Assembly: GCA_041661665.1 (NCBI GenBank)
Contig: JBAZTW010000023.1
Span: 1 to 38,957, forward strand
Direction: 5' to 3'
Length of the DNA: 38,957 nt
Origin: GWC2-45-44 sp041661665
GTDB lineage: Bacteria; Planctomycetota; Phycisphaerae; Sedimentisphaerales; UBA12454
Shown: positions 9,357 through 19,638 of the stretch, one piece after another
Numbering within the stretch: position 1 is the first letter of the stretch
How the letters are laid out: every line of letters starts with the position of its first letter
The notes under the pieces: generated by a model
Database searches by the model: none
What the model was told of the DNA's origin: nothing
The model's input: the letters and a program-made list of their open reading frames with translations, nothing else
Program-made: the position numbers and the translations under genes

Positions 9357-10727
9357 ATGGAACAGGAATTGATTATATCAATCAGCGGAATGCGGGGCAT
9401 TGTCGGTGAAAATCTGACCGTGGACACAGCGGTAAGGTTTGCCTGCGCATTTGGAACATTTCTTAAAAACTCAAAGGGCAAAAAGAAGCTCTCCATCGCA
9501 ATCGGCACAGATTCGAGACCATCAAGGGATATGCTTAAATCGGCAATATCGGCAGGATTGTGCTCCATCGGCGTTGATGTCGTCGATTTGGGAATAGTTA
9601 CAACTCCCACTGTCGGGGTAATGCTGCGATACCTCGAATGCGACGGCGGAGTTGTCGTTACAGCTTCGCACAACCCGCTCGAATACAACGGCATAAAATT
9701 GCTCACAAGCAAAGGTATCGCTCCGCCCGCCGTAATGGCTGAAAAGGTCAAGGCTCTTTTCGAGGCCGGGGAATTTACGCACGCCGATTCCATTAACTGC
9801 GGCAAGGTTGCGATAAACACCGGCGGCGACGCGGTTCACCTCAAGAGAGTTATGGCCTGCATAAACAGAAACCAGATAATCGCAAGAAAATTCAGAGTTG
9901 TATTGGATAGCGTCAATGGAGCAGGCGCAAGGCCCGGCAAAAAACTTTTGTCGTATCTCGGCTGCCGGGCTACGGCTATCAACGATATGCCGACGGGATT
10001 ATTTGCTCATAAGCCCGAGCCTGCCGCTGAAAACCTCACCCATTTATGCGCTATGGTCAAGAAGACTCTCGCTGATGTCGGCTTCGCGCAGGACCCGGAC
10101 GGAGACAGACTGGCAATCGTTGACGAAAAAGGCGTTTACATCGGCGAAGAATACACGCTTGCCCTTGCGACAAGATACGTCCTTACCCACACAAGAGGGC
10201 CTGTTGCCGCGAATCTGTCAACATCGAGAATGATTGACGATATTGCCAAAGCCGCAGGCTGCGAAGTCTTTCGCACTCCGGTAGGCGAGGCGAATGTCGC
10301 ACAGATAATGATGCAAAAGAATTGCGTAATCGGCGGCGAAGGCAACGGCGGAGTTATCGACCTTCGCATAGGCCCCATCAGAGACAGCTTTATCGCGATG
10401 GCTATGATATTGCAGCTTGCCGCTGAAACAGGCAAAAAAATCAGCCAGCTCGTCGCTGAAATTCCCGCTTATCAAATGACCAAACAGAAATTTAACGCCG
10501 ACAAAGAGCAGGCACAGGAAGTCATCGAAAAGGTAAAAAAAACCTATAAGAAAGCCGCGATTAACGAAACTGACGGATGCAGATTTGATTTTGAAGAAGG
10601 CTGGGTACATCTGCGGGCAAGCAATACCGAGCCGGTAATGAGACTTATCGCTGAATTTAAAGATGAAGACGAAGCAGAGCCTTATCTCAATAAAATTACA
10701 GGGATAATCGAGAAAATTACAAAATAA
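9357..10727 (+). CDS. Phosphoglucosamine/phosphomannomutase family protein
   Basis: 456 residues, alpha-D-phosphohexomutase superfamily. The phosphoserine loop is TASHNPLEYNGIK with S104 as the catalytic serine, the metal loop is DPDGDR starting at D246, the sugar loop is GEGNGG, and the C-terminal phosphate-binding loop is RASNTEPVMR. It interconverts 6-phospho and 1-phospho forms of glucosamine, mannose or glucose. The compact GlmM/archaeal-like form is a likely match, which would supply GlcN-1-P for UDP-GlcNAc, used later by MurG, but the substrate is not certain. It is the last gene of the plus-strand run and meets addA head-to-tail at a hairpin repeat. Confidence 0.9.
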   Translation: MEQELIISISGMRGIVGENLTVDTAVRFACAFGTFLKNSKGKKKLSIAIGTDSRPSRDMLKSAISAGLCSIGVDVVDLGIVTTPTVGVMLRYLECDGGVVVTASHNPLEYNGIKLLTSKGIAPPAVMAEKVKALFEAGEFTHADSINCGKVAINTGGDAVHLKRVMACINRNQIIARKFRVVLDSVNGAGARPGKKLLSYLGCRATAINDMPTGLFAHKPEPAAENLTHLCAMVKKTLADVGFAQDPDGDRLAIVDEKGVYIGEEYTLALATRYVLTHTRGPVAANLSTSRMIDDIAKAAGCEVFRTPVGEANVAQIMMQKNCVIGGEGNGGVIDLRIGPIRDSFIAMAMILQLAAETGKKISQLVAEIPAYQMTKQKFNADKEQAQEVIEKVKKTYKKAAINETDGCRFDFEEGWVHLRASNTEPVMRLIAEFKDEDEAEPYLNKITGIIEKITK

Positions 10728-10731
10728 GACG

Positions 10732-10760
10732 ACCGCGTGGGCTAAGAGCCCACCCTACAA
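10732..10760. repeat. GTAGGGTGGGCT...AGCCCAC palindromic repeat
   Basis: Stem GTGGGCT / AGCCCAC with loop AAG, flanked by ACCGC and CCTACAA. On the reverse strand it is the same element as at 18800-18828 and 28093-28120. It sits between the two convergent genes and may form a bidirectional stem-loop terminator, though no T-run is clear. Confidence 0.7.
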
Positions 10761-10773
10761 ATTTTGAATTCTG

Positions 10774-13700
10774 CTATTCAATGTTTATAGCCAGGCCGGT
10801 TGCAAGAAAATACAATCGGCCTGTTGTGTTTTTCTGGCCGAGAATTTCGCCCGCCGCTTTGCAGTACCATTTCAACTGCGGTGCATAACGCTCCGCTCTT
10901 TGCTGAAGCTGCGATTGATTTATGCGGTCGGTCTTGAAATCAATTACAATAAGTCCATTTGGCGTTTTTATGAGCATATCAATAATGCCCTGGACGATTA
11001 TTTTTTCATCGCCTATCGTCCCGGCATCGGGATATAAATCCGCAGCAGAAGCCGCATAAGTGAATGGCCACTCGCGCATTATGATATTGTTTTTATCTTG
11101 CAGCAGAAGACCTATATCTGAATTAAAAAATTTCTCAATAGCGGATTTATCAATTTTTCCGGCGGTCTGCTTGTCTATACAGCCTTTTTCGAGCAATTGT
11201 TTTATCGTCCGCTCAACATCAATTCTATCCAAATCGATATTCTGCATAACAAGATGAGTTGCACTGCCGACGACAAGAGATGATTGTTTATCGGTGAGTT
11301 TTTCAAAAGAATCGAACGAGAAATCATAATCAGCCGAGGCGAACTGCTCCCCAGCCGCCTCTGCAGAGCGAACGAGCGAAGTTATGGATTGCTTGGCTTT
11401 TATGCCCGCGGCCTTTTCAAACTTATATCGCCAATTCAGATTTTTCATAATGCCTGCGAGCATTTTTTCATCGGCAATCGGCGATTTTATTTGCTGGTAT
11501 CTGCTTTGAGGACGCGATTTTGACAACTGCTTTTCGATTTGCAAAATTTCATCGACACTGCAAACTCTAAAATCAAAAAGGTTTTCATCAATGCAATTAA
11601 CTTCTATCGGCAGTTTAAAATGCCCATTAAGCTTTTTGGAATTGGCAAAAGCCATCAGAAGCCAGTCGAGTTCGCTTTTGGCATCGGCGATGAGCCCGTC
11701 GGGCAACCCGGCAGAATCCGCCATCGCGGCATTGGACAGTATTTTAACGCAGTCCTGCGATTTTGCCGCACCGGTTAAAATCAGCCTGTCTCTGGCGCGT
11801 GTCATCGCGACATACAAAATCCTCATCTCCTCGGCAATCGTCTGCTTTCTTTGTTTTTCCCTGATAATCTGCCAGGCAAGCGAATTCAGTTTCGCTCCGC
11901 TGTTATGCTCGATTATTTTCAGGCCGATAGTACTGGCGCCGTCTGTGATGCAATCCGATGAATGCCCGCCTCCGCCGAATCGTCTGTTGGTCTCGGCAAG
12001 AATCACAATCGGAAATTCAAGACCTTTGCTCTTATGTACACTCATTACTCTGACAGCATCAATAGCGGAACTATCCGGCTCAGCAGGCGACCAGTCACCG
12101 CCGGCATCGAGCAGTTTTTGCAGAAAACCAACAAACCGCGAAAGCGAAATACAGTTAAAGCTCGACGCGAAATTTTCAAACTGGATTGCGCGATGATGCA
12201 GCTTCAAAAGATTTGCCCGCCGCTGCGCACCGCCAGGCATCGCTGAGACAAACGCCAGATAATCTGTCTGCGAATATATCTGCCAGATTAAATCCGCCAG
12301 CGAGCCGTGCCTGGCAAGAGTTCGCCATTTGTCGAGACAGGCGAGAATATCTGAAATCCTCTGTCCGAGTTTTTTGTCGTCGCGGGAATCAGCAGCAAAC
12401 TCAAGCGCCGAATAGAAATCAGCCTTATCCTTCTGATAATTTTTTATAGCCGCAAAATCGGTATCGGTTATGCCGAATATCGGGCTTCGCAAAACAGCCG
12501 CCAATGCGATATCCTGCCGCGGATTATCGAGAACCCCAAGCAGCGAAAGCATATCGCTGATTTCCGTAGTCTCAAAGTATCCCGCCGAACTATCGCTTAT
12601 AACCGGAATATTGGCCGAACGAAGAATTTGAACGTAATTATTAGCTCGCTCTTTCATCGAGCGGGTTAGTATCACGACATCGCCCCAGCGGCACGGACGC
12701 ATAACTCCTGCCGCCTTGTCATAAACCTCAAACTTCTCGACTTCGATGAGTTTTTTGATTCGAGCGGCAACAACCAATGCCCTGCGATTAACCGCATCAT
12801 CCGAAACGCTGACAGCATTTTCATTATCGTCGTCCTGCGGCTCTGTTGAGTCGTCGCTGACAATAATAAATTCCACATCAGGTTTTGTTTGTGTCGGCAC
12901 AGCGGAATTATTGCAGGCTTTCAGCGCGGCGTTTTCGTCATAATCTATCGCAGCAACGGAAGCGGTCATAATTTTTTCAAAAACAGCGTTGACAAAATTT
13001 AAAATGCCGGGACGTGAACGAAAATTTTCATTCAAATCAATGCGGGATTTTGCCTTGTCCCCTGCGGCGGTGTTTAAACGATTGACGAACAGGCCGCAAT
13101 CTGCGCCGCGCCAGGCATAAATGCTCTGCTTGACATCGCCGACGACAAAAACCTTCGCCGAGCCGCTAAGCAAATCAATTATCTTCTGCTGAACGGGATT
13201 TATATCCTGGTATTCATCGACAAAAATATATTTGTATTTTTTTTGCAACCCAATAGCAATATCTGACGGCTTGCCGCTGTCGATATCCTGCTCTTCGCAA
13301 AGCAGCCTGAGCATATATCTTTCGAGGTCGGCAAAATCCACACAGCCGAGCCGCTGCTTTTCCTGCTGATAGGCACGGTCGAATCGCTTTACAAGCTCGG
13401 TCAAAACTTTCATCTGCGCCGAACATGCCCCTGCGACAAGATGCTGATAATCATCGCTGATAATCGCAAGCAATGAAAGATTTCTAAAGCCCTCTATCGC
13501 TTTTTTCGCCGAAGACAAAACCAGGTCTTTCTTTTCGTTATCATAACCTTTTGGTTTGTCATTCCATCTAAAACCGTCAAAACTATTAAGAAGCTCGATA
13601 AACGCGGGGAAATTATCCTTCTGCATAAAATCGGCGGCAAGCGTAATTACCGGCAGACATTCGCCGGCGATTTGCTCTTTCCAGTGGCTGTCTGAAATCT

Positions 13701-14400
13701 TTTCATCAAGTTTCAGCGACCATTCAAACTGCTCTTTAAAAATTTTCAGTCTGTCGATGATAATCTGCTTTTGATTTTTAACCGCTTCAGACGATGCGGA
13801 CATAACAGAGTCATTGAAAGCCGCTGCTCTGTCGAAAAATTCATCACGCGACACAACCGTATCCAAAAAGTCGCTGATTGAGATAATGCAGTTTAAAAAA
13901 CTCCGCCCGCCCCCTGCCACAACTCTGTCTTTCAGGAGCAATCTCATACCATCGGGCAAATCCTGCCACGAAAGTTCGATAATCTGCTCAAGAACCTCCG
14001 CCTTTATCAGTTTGCTTTCATCAGCATCCATCACCCTGACGGCGGGGTCAAGCCCCAGACGATGAAAATGCTGCGTAATTACCCGTTTGCAAAATGAATG
14101 AATCGTGCTGATATCCGCGTCATCTATAAGCAAAAGCTGCTTGCGAAGATGCAAATCGCCCGTCCTGGCAGCGGCATCTTTAAGACACTGCGCGATGCGA
14201 ACGTTCATTTCGCCTGCCGCAGCATCGGTAAACGTCAAAACCAAAACACCGGAAACATCAGGGCACAAATCCGCCGCCGACAAAACCCGCACACACCTGT
14301 GCGACAGTACAGAGGTCTTGCCCGTGCCTGCCGAAGCGGCCACCGTAATATCGCCGCTCGCAGATTCTATCGCGTGTTTTTGATTTTTAGTCCAATTCAT
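10774..14400 (-). CDS. addA: ATP-dependent helicase/nuclease AddA
   Basis: About 1208 residues from the ATG at 14400 (MNWTKNQKHAI). It is the UvrD-like helicase and nuclease subunit of AddAB, which resects DNA double-strand ends for RecA loading. Seen: Walker A GTGKT at 25-29 and Walker B FVDEYQDINP in the middle, the SF1 motif VI region ILYVAMTRARDRLIL, and the C-terminal RecB-like nuclease motif IVIDFKTDR, with the catalytic D and K. The frame continues ten codons upstream, but the internal ATG starts the helicase Q-motif region directly and overlaps the end of addB by 14 bases, as expected for translational coupling. It forms a complex with the AddB gene product just upstream. Confidence 0.93.
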   Translation of the reverse strand: MNWTKNQKHAIESASGDITVAASAGTGKTSVLSHRCVRVLSAADLCPDVSGVLVLTFTDAAAGEMNVRIAQCLKDAAARTGDLHLRKQLLLIDDADISTIHSFCKRVITQHFHRLGLDPAVRVMDADESKLIKAEVLEQIIELSWQDLPDGMRLLLKDRVVAGGGRSFLNCIISISDFLDTVVSRDEFFDRAAAFNDSVMSASSEAVKNQKQIIIDRLKIFKEQFEWSLKLDEKISDSHWKEQIAGECLPVITLAADFMQKDNFPAFIELLNSFDGFRWNDKPKGYDNEKKDLVLSSAKKAIEGFRNLSLLAIISDDYQHLVAGACSAQMKVLTELVKRFDRAYQQEKQRLGCVDFADLERYMLRLLCEEQDIDSGKPSDIAIGLQKKYKYIFVDEYQDINPVQQKIIDLLSGSAKVFVVGDVKQSIYAWRGADCGLFVNRLNTAAGDKAKSRIDLNENFRSRPGILNFVNAVFEKIMTASVAAIDYDENAALKACNNSAVPTQTKPDVEFIIVSDDSTEPQDDDNENAVSVSDDAVNRRALVVAARIKKLIEVEKFEVYDKAAGVMRPCRWGDVVILTRSMKERANNYVQILRSANIPVISDSSAGYFETTEISDMLSLLGVLDNPRQDIALAAVLRSPIFGITDTDFAAIKNYQKDKADFYSALEFAADSRDDKKLGQRISDILACLDKWRTLARHGSLADLIWQIYSQTDYLAFVSAMPGGAQRRANLLKLHHRAIQFENFASSFNCISLSRFVGFLQKLLDAGGDWSPAEPDSSAIDAVRVMSVHKSKGLEFPIVILAETNRRFGGGGHSSDCITDGASTIGLKIIEHNSGAKLNSLAWQIIREKQRKQTIAEEMRILYVAMTRARDRLILTGAAKSQDCVKILSNAAMADSAGLPDGLIADAKSELDWLLMAFANSKKLNGHFKLPIEVNCIDENLFDFRVCSVDEILQIEKQLSKSRPQSRYQQIKSPIADEKMLAGIMKNLNWRYKFEKAAGIKAKQSITSLVRSAEAAGEQFASADYDFSFDSFEKLTDKQSSLVVGSATHLVMQNIDLDRIDVERTIKQLLEKGCIDKQTAGKIDKSAIEKFFNSDIGLLLQDKNNIIMREWPFTYAASAADLYPDAGTIGDEKIIVQGIIDMLIKTPNGLIVIDFKTDRINQSQLQQRAERYAPQLKWYCKAAGEILGQKNTTGRLYFLATGLAINIE

Positions 14401-17400
14401 TAAAAAAAACTTCCTTTGATATTTTCTCAATTTCCGCGTAATCGTTTATCTGCCTGTCAAATCGGCAAATCGGCTTATACACACAATTCGTACACGGAAT
14501 TTGCTTAATACATTTATAAGGTTTTATATCTATCGTGCCTGATACTATGCGATTGCCAAGTTCTTTGAGTTTATTTTTCACAATAAGCAAAAGTTTTTCA
14601 AAATCTTCTTGGCGCAAAAGCGAACTGAATTCATAACGACCGAATTGCCCATCATTTTTTGTAAAGCTGAAACTGTAAAACGGACTCGATTTTGACTCCG
14701 TACAGGCATCTATGAATTTATAAAATTCGCCGTTGAATATGCCCCTGGGCTTTCTGTAAATTTTCTGCGAAACTTTTTCAATTTCTTCCAGCTCAGATGA
14801 TTTTGAAAACACCTGAATCGGAATATAAAACCCGCCAAGCGGAATCAGGCTGCCGAATTTATCCACCATCCTGCCTGCCGCGGCGAGCATATATATCGGA
14901 AGCTGCAAATCGATACCCGCCGAGAGAAAAGAATAATTAACCATTGTCTGCGACATCTTATAATCAAAAATCATGGCATAATTTTTGCCTTCTTTTGCCG
15001 CAACATCAATCCTGTCTATTTTGCCTTCAATGCAAAGTTTCCTGCCGGCAGACAACTCAATTTCCACTGCGGGCAAATTCGCCTTTGAACCAAACTTCGA
15101 GCCAAACGCTGTTTCACAGGCCGCCTGCTCGAAACAGCCCGCACGGGCAATCTGGGCATATTCAGCGACAGCATCCTTAATAATCTCCGATGCTGATTCG
15201 ATAATATAGCTGTTGTGCCTTGACTTGCCCTTAAACGTCTTTAAAAACGCATCCTCAATCAGCAGTTTTTCAATGCAATCATCAACATACCGCTCAAGTG
15301 TCGGCATCTGAACGGCTGCCAAAGAAACGCCGCTGTTTTTCAATTTATAAAACAGCTTTTCAAAAACGCTGTGATAAAACTTTCCTAAATCAATGGGCTT
15401 TAATTCAAAAATCCGCCTTTCTTTCAGTTTCAAAATATATTTCGCGAAATGCTGATACGGACAACTCGCGAAAGACCGCAGCTTTGTCGCGCTGCTCGAA
15501 ACCACCGCGGAAAACAGCTTTTGGGCCGTTTCTGCCTCAAGCTGCGCCTTATTATCATATTCAATCGCTGCGAAAATTTTCGCGAAATTATGGCCACTTG
15601 CCGCGGAATCCAAAAGCCACCTGCATTTGGCGTCAAATTCGTCAGCAGGCAGCGGATTATCCCTGCCGAGCCTGCGGCACAACATCGCGTTCAAATCAGA
15701 AAGGCTGCTAATCTCTTCAAAAGAATCAGCGATGCCGAAATATGTTTCTTCAGCAAGATTACTGAACAGCGATTTAAGCTGGCCGACAAAAAAGCTGCTC
15801 TGCACTTGGCCGCCTTTGTCGTCAGCGAGCGGATATGTGATATAAAGCTGCCGAGACGGCCGGGTGAACGCGATATACGCAAGATACCTGCGTTCGACAA
15901 GCTGCATCGAACCGCTGCGTGCAAGCTCAAAACCGCCGTCTTCCGCGATATTGCGGTCGCTGTCGTTGAGAATGTTATCGTAATAAACCGGCGATGGGAA
16001 TTGTTTTGCCGTCGTGCCGATAAGAAAAACCGCCTTCAATTCAGGATGACGGCTTCGTTCTATCGAGCCGACAAGCACCTGGTCGAGCGCGGGCGGAATC
16101 AGAGCCACCGTCATTTGCGAAAATGCCGAGGCGATTATCGATGCGTACTGCTTAGCGGCAAAAGAACTGTTTTTGAAAATAAAAACGAAATCGTCCATCA
16201 ACTGCGTAAACTGTGAGAAGAACTGCTGATGTAATTGTGCCTCATCGAGTCTGCCTTCGTCGAATGCGGCCTTCGTCCAGTCCTGCAAATGCGTCCTGAT
16301 ACCCAGACCGTCAAGAAAAGCAAAAAGCTCATCACGAAATTTCTCCGCCGACATTGTGCCGGGGCTTTGCAGAGATGCCCGCAGCCCAAGCAAATGTCCA
16401 AATGCCTTTTGACGAATCGCTTCTATTTTTTGATTATCAAAATCGCTGTCGCCTGCCGCAGCAAAATCCCACTCATCTGCCCGCAGCCAGTCATCGGTCT
16501 CAACATTAAAGGCAAGGCAATAATTTTCCAGCAAATCAGCCTCGCTTCGGCTAATCGGCGCAAGGTCGCTTTTCAAATAATTCATTACATCAGCAGTTGT
16601 GAATCGCTCTGCCGCGATTTTCAGCGCACTTGTAATAAGCTCCGCCGCCGGATACTGCTGAAGATTCCTTCTGCGGTCAACAAAAAACGGAATGCCGAAA
16701 TCCGAAAAAATCGCCTGTATATAATGCCGATACTCCTCAAGGTCGGATGCGATTACCGCAATATCGCGCCAGCGAAAATCCCGCTGTTTAACAAGAGAGC
16801 AAACCTGCCTTGCGACATATTCGACTTCCGTCCTTATCTTCGCACAGGCGGTGATTTTTATACTGTCATCGCAAAGGGCAACAGATGAATTATCGAAATT
16901 GAAAATATTTTTTTCAATATGAGCCAGCGATTTGGATTTTTCAAAACGCCAAACCTCGGTAAGCACAATCGGCTTTTCCTCTTTTAAGCCCACAGCCTTT
17001 AACTGATGATACGTTTTCAGCGTGGGATAAAAAATGCTTAACATTTCCTCTGGATTCTGCAATTCCGATGGGTCAAGACACAATGCGATTTTAGCGTTGC
17101 CTGCAACTTTTAATAACTCCACAAGCAAAAGCATTTCTGATGTCGTAAAACCTGCAAAACCATCAACCCACAACTTACAGCCTTTCAGGAAAGGCGTATG
17201 CTGAACGGAATCCTTCGCAAGATTAAGCTGATTATCGCTGTTGAAAAAATTCCCGCTCACGAAATCGAGATACTGTTTATATATCAAATTTATGTCGGCA
17301 AGTTTGGCACTTGTAAGTTCTGATGCCTGCGATTGATTCAACTGCTGAATGAATTTTTCAACATCATCGGGGCTTTTGCCGTATTGCTGAAGTTCGCAAA

Positions 17401-17797
17401 TCGCTGCGCTTAGTCTCGATGCCGTTCCAGCCTTTTCTGCTGATGAGGCAAAGATGGAAAGTTTGTCTGCGTTTTCGCACAGCAGGCGGTGAATAATCAT
17501 TTCCCGCCCCTGCGATGTCAGAGGCCGGGCAGCAAGATTTTTGCCGAAAATCGTATAACAAAGCCGCTGAAACGAGAGTATGTGCAATCGGCTATAACCT
17601 TTAACTTCCCCGTCGGCCTGCGGTGAGCCGTGTCGAACCGCGAGAATTGCCCGCTCGGCCTGATATGTCGCCTGCTCCGGCACAAGATAAACAAGATTAC
17701 CGTCGCTTTTATCACTAAGCAGACTTTCCGTAATCTGCTTTATGCAAAGCGATGTCTTGCCCGTCCCACTCCTGCCAAGTATAAATTGCAATGCCAT
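14387..17797 (-). CDS. addB: ATP-dependent nuclease subunit AddB
   Basis: 1136 residues, the partner of AddA. The N-terminus carries a Walker A box (GRSGTGKTSLC, GTGKT at 11-15) on a UvrD-like fold, then a long inactive helicase region, and a C-terminal RecB-like nuclease domain. The Fe-S cluster cysteines typical of AddB are visible: one in FASCPYQHF before the nuclease core and three near the C-terminus in CTNCVYKPIC. The nuclease core has the pattern GKIDRIDV ... FDYKM. Length is normal for the family. It is upstream of addA, overlapping it by 14 bases, the common operon order. Confidence 0.93.
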   Translation of the reverse strand: MALQFILGRSGTGKTSLCIKQITESLLSDKSDGNLVYLVPEQATYQAERAILAVRHGSPQADGEVKGYSRLHILSFQRLCYTIFGKNLAARPLTSQGREMIIHRLLCENADKLSIFASSAEKAGTASRLSAAICELQQYGKSPDDVEKFIQQLNQSQASELTSAKLADINLIYKQYLDFVSGNFFNSDNQLNLAKDSVQHTPFLKGCKLWVDGFAGFTTSEMLLLVELLKVAGNAKIALCLDPSELQNPEEMLSIFYPTLKTYHQLKAVGLKEEKPIVLTEVWRFEKSKSLAHIEKNIFNFDNSSVALCDDSIKITACAKIRTEVEYVARQVCSLVKQRDFRWRDIAVIASDLEEYRHYIQAIFSDFGIPFFVDRRRNLQQYPAAELITSALKIAAERFTTADVMNYLKSDLAPISRSEADLLENYCLAFNVETDDWLRADEWDFAAAGDSDFDNQKIEAIRQKAFGHLLGLRASLQSPGTMSAEKFRDELFAFLDGLGIRTHLQDWTKAAFDEGRLDEAQLHQQFFSQFTQLMDDFVFIFKNSSFAAKQYASIIASAFSQMTVALIPPALDQVLVGSIERSRHPELKAVFLIGTTAKQFPSPVYYDNILNDSDRNIAEDGGFELARSGSMQLVERRYLAYIAFTRPSRQLYITYPLADDKGGQVQSSFFVGQLKSLFSNLAEETYFGIADSFEEISSLSDLNAMLCRRLGRDNPLPADEFDAKCRWLLDSAASGHNFAKIFAAIEYDNKAQLEAETAQKLFSAVVSSSATKLRSFASCPYQHFAKYILKLKERRIFELKPIDLGKFYHSVFEKLFYKLKNSGVSLAAVQMPTLERYVDDCIEKLLIEDAFLKTFKGKSRHNSYIIESASEIIKDAVAEYAQIARAGCFEQAACETAFGSKFGSKANLPAVEIELSAGRKLCIEGKIDRIDVAAKEGKNYAMIFDYKMSQTMVNYSFLSAGIDLQLPIYMLAAAGRMVDKFGSLIPLGGFYIPIQVFSKSSELEEIEKVSQKIYRKPRGIFNGEFYKFIDACTESKSSPFYSFSFTKNDGQFGRYEFSSLLRQEDFEKLLLIVKNKLKELGNRIVSGTIDIKPYKCIKQIPCTNCVYKPICRFDRQINDYAEIEKISKEVFFNELD

Positions 17798-17811
17798 ATC
17801 AAAAATTAGTT

Positions 17812-18756
17812 CTATTCAAATTCACTATCATCTATCTTTTGTTGAATTTTTTCTACTTCTCTGGTAAGTTCCATCTTTTCGTATAAACATTTAGCTTTTA
17901 ACCAATATTCTTTCGCTTTTTCCCTGCTCCCCATCTTCCTGTATAAAAGTCCAAGATTGCAATATTGAGTTGCAGATTGTTTTATCATTCCTTTTGATTC
18001 GCTTATTGCAAGTGACTTTTCATATAATTCCTGACCTTTTTCTATCTCTCCTTTCAAAACACAGACAGTAGCAATTTCCGCATAATTAACAGCTAATTGT
18101 CCTAATAGATTATATTTTTCATTTATTTCCAAAGCCTCGTTGAGCATTTCTTCAGATTTAACTAAATCACCACACAATCTACAATTAATCCCGAAATTGC
18201 AATAAATTTTAGCCAATTCTCTTATATCTTTTTCAGAGAAAGATTTAATTGCCTTATCAAACATTTTTTCTGCATTTTCCCACTCTTCTCGTTTCATATA
18301 AATTAGACCGAAACTATTATAGATGCGTGACGTTTCCTTTTTAATATTTGATTTTTTTGCTATATTCAATGCTTCATTTACAGCGTGTTCAGCCTTTCCT
18401 AAATCACCATATTCACAATAAAAATTACTGAGAAAATTTAGCGCATATATCTGCCATCTTTCATTTTTCTTTTTATTAGCTATTCCAAGAATTTTTTCGC
18501 CAATTTTTTGGACTTTACCGTATTGTCCTTTATAGTTATAAAATAAACCTTTATATGCTAATCCAGGACAGTCATTAGGCCTGATTTTCAAAACCTTATT
18601 AGCCGCTTTTTCAATGCTATCTATTTCTCCTCTCAAATATGCCTTCTTGCATTTGTAGCGGTAATACTCAATTACAAATTCTCGTATCCCCCAAAGTAAA
18701 ATTATCCAACTAATAGCAAATCTAATCCAACCAAAAATAGTCAATGTTGCCAACAC
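17812..18756 (-). CDS. TPR-repeat protein with N-terminal membrane anchor
   Basis: 314 residues. An N-terminal hydrophobic segment (about residues 5-28) is followed by a series of tetratricopeptide-type helical hairpins, such as NSFGLIYMKREEWENAEKMFDKAI and CNLGLLYRKMGSREKAKEYW. It is likely a membrane-anchored scaffold for protein contacts; no enzyme motif is seen. The start is GTG at 18756, supported by GAGG six bases upstream; a nearby ATG is in another frame. The gene is clearly AT-richer than addB and ung next to it and is flanked by repeats on the upstream side, which is consistent with a later insertion. It lies 14 bases before addB, in the same direction. Confidence 0.75.
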   Translation of the reverse strand: MLATLTIFGWIRFAISWIILLWGIREFVIEYYRYKCKKAYLRGEIDSIEKAANKVLKIRPNDCPGLAYKGLFYNYKGQYGKVQKIGEKILGIANKKKNERWQIYALNFLSNFYCEYGDLGKAEHAVNEALNIAKKSNIKKETSRIYNSFGLIYMKREEWENAEKMFDKAIKSFSEKDIRELAKIYCNFGINCRLCGDLVKSEEMLNEALEINEKYNLLGQLAVNYAEIATVCVLKGEIEKGQELYEKSLAISESKGMIKQSATQYCNLGLLYRKMGSREKAKEYWLKAKCLYEKMELTREVEKIQQKIDDSEFE

Positions 18757-18918
18757 ATCTAACCTCGAATTTTTTATTTTTTATTTTTCCAGCGATTTTG
18801 TAGGGTGGGCTCTTAGCCCACGCGGTTTATTTTAAAATTCATCGGCGTAGCCGATTCCACAATTTTTCACTTTTCACTTTTAGTTTTTAACCTTTTCTCT
18901 GTGCCTCTGTGGTGAATT
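18757..18918. repeat. Intergenic repeat cluster
   Basis: Between the two minus-strand genes: a copy of the GTAGGGTGGGCT palindrome (18800-18828), a copy of the GGAATCGGC palindrome in reverse (18840-18861, ATCGGCGTAGCCGATTCCAC), a T-rich TTTTCACTTTTCAC run, and a CTCTGTGCCTCTGTGGTGA module (about 18896-18914) that is related to copies at 28344 and 29021. Confidence 0.7.
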
Positions 18919-19638
18919 CTATTTTTTCGGCACGTCCAAACCAAGTTCGGCTACGACCACTTTCATATCTTCCCAAACACGTCTGCGGTTATCATCGGAA
19001 TAATTCCTCAGCAAATACGCAGGATGGTATGTCGGCATAAGTTTTATCGGCTCGGCATTTTCATCAAAATAAAAATCGTGAAATTTGCCGCGCAATTGAC
19101 CAATCGGTTTTTCACTTTTCAAAAGCGTATGGGCGGCGTGTGCGCCGAGGGCGACAATAATTTCCGGCCTAATCGCCGCAAGCTGAGCCTTCAAAAAAGG
19201 CATACAACTTATAATCTCTTCGGGTTTGGGGTCCCTGTTATCCGGCGGGCGACAACGCAAGACATTACAGATGAAAACATCCTGACGCTTCAGCCCCATC
19301 GCAGCAATAATTTTGTCCAATAACTGCCCCGCCCTGCCGACAAAAGGCCTGCCCTGCTCATCTTCATCGGCTCCGGGAGCTTCGCCTACAAAAACCAGCC
19401 GGGCGTGCGGATTGCCTTCGCCGGGTACGGAATTCTTCCGCGTACTGCCCAGACCGCATTTACAGCAATCTTTGGCTTGCTGGGCAATCTCGGCAAGCTG
19501 AGTTTTATTGTCGCTGTCCTGATTTTCCTGCGGCAATGGCGATGCGGGCTTTGCGCTTTTAACCGCAAAGCCGGTAAAGTAGTCCGTGAGTTCGACGTGC
19601 TGGTCGAAAGCTTTCCTTAAATCTCTTTTTTGTGCCAT
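18919..19638 (-). CDS. Uracil-DNA glycosylase, family 4 (Fe-S)
   Basis: 239 residues. Removes uracil from DNA. Family 4 signatures are complete: motif GEAPGADEDEQG at 85-96, the Fe-S cysteines C58, C61, C129 and C145, and HPAYLLR at 205-211. The ATG at 19638 has AAGGG five bases upstream. The first 45 residues form a longer, glutamine- and lysine-rich N-terminal extension. Like addAB downstream, it is a DNA repair gene, but the TPR gene and a repeat cluster lie between, so a shared transcript is uncertain. Confidence 0.93.
   Translation of the reverse strand: MAQKRDLRKAFDQHVELTDYFTGFAVKSAKPASPLPQENQDSDNKTQLAEIAQQAKDCCKCGLGSTRKNSVPGEGNPHARLVFVGEAPGADEDEQGRPFVGRAGQLLDKIIAAMGLKRQDVFICNVLRCRPPDNRDPKPEEIISCMPFLKAQLAAIRPEIIVALGAHAAHTLLKSEKPIGQLRGKFHDFYFDENAEPIKLMPTYHPAYLLRNYSDDNRRRVWEDMKVVVAELGLDVPKK

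Noticed and set aside
15449..16216. Long plus-strand frame inside addB
   Set aside because: It lies antisense within a clearly conserved gene and has an arginine-rich shadow composition.
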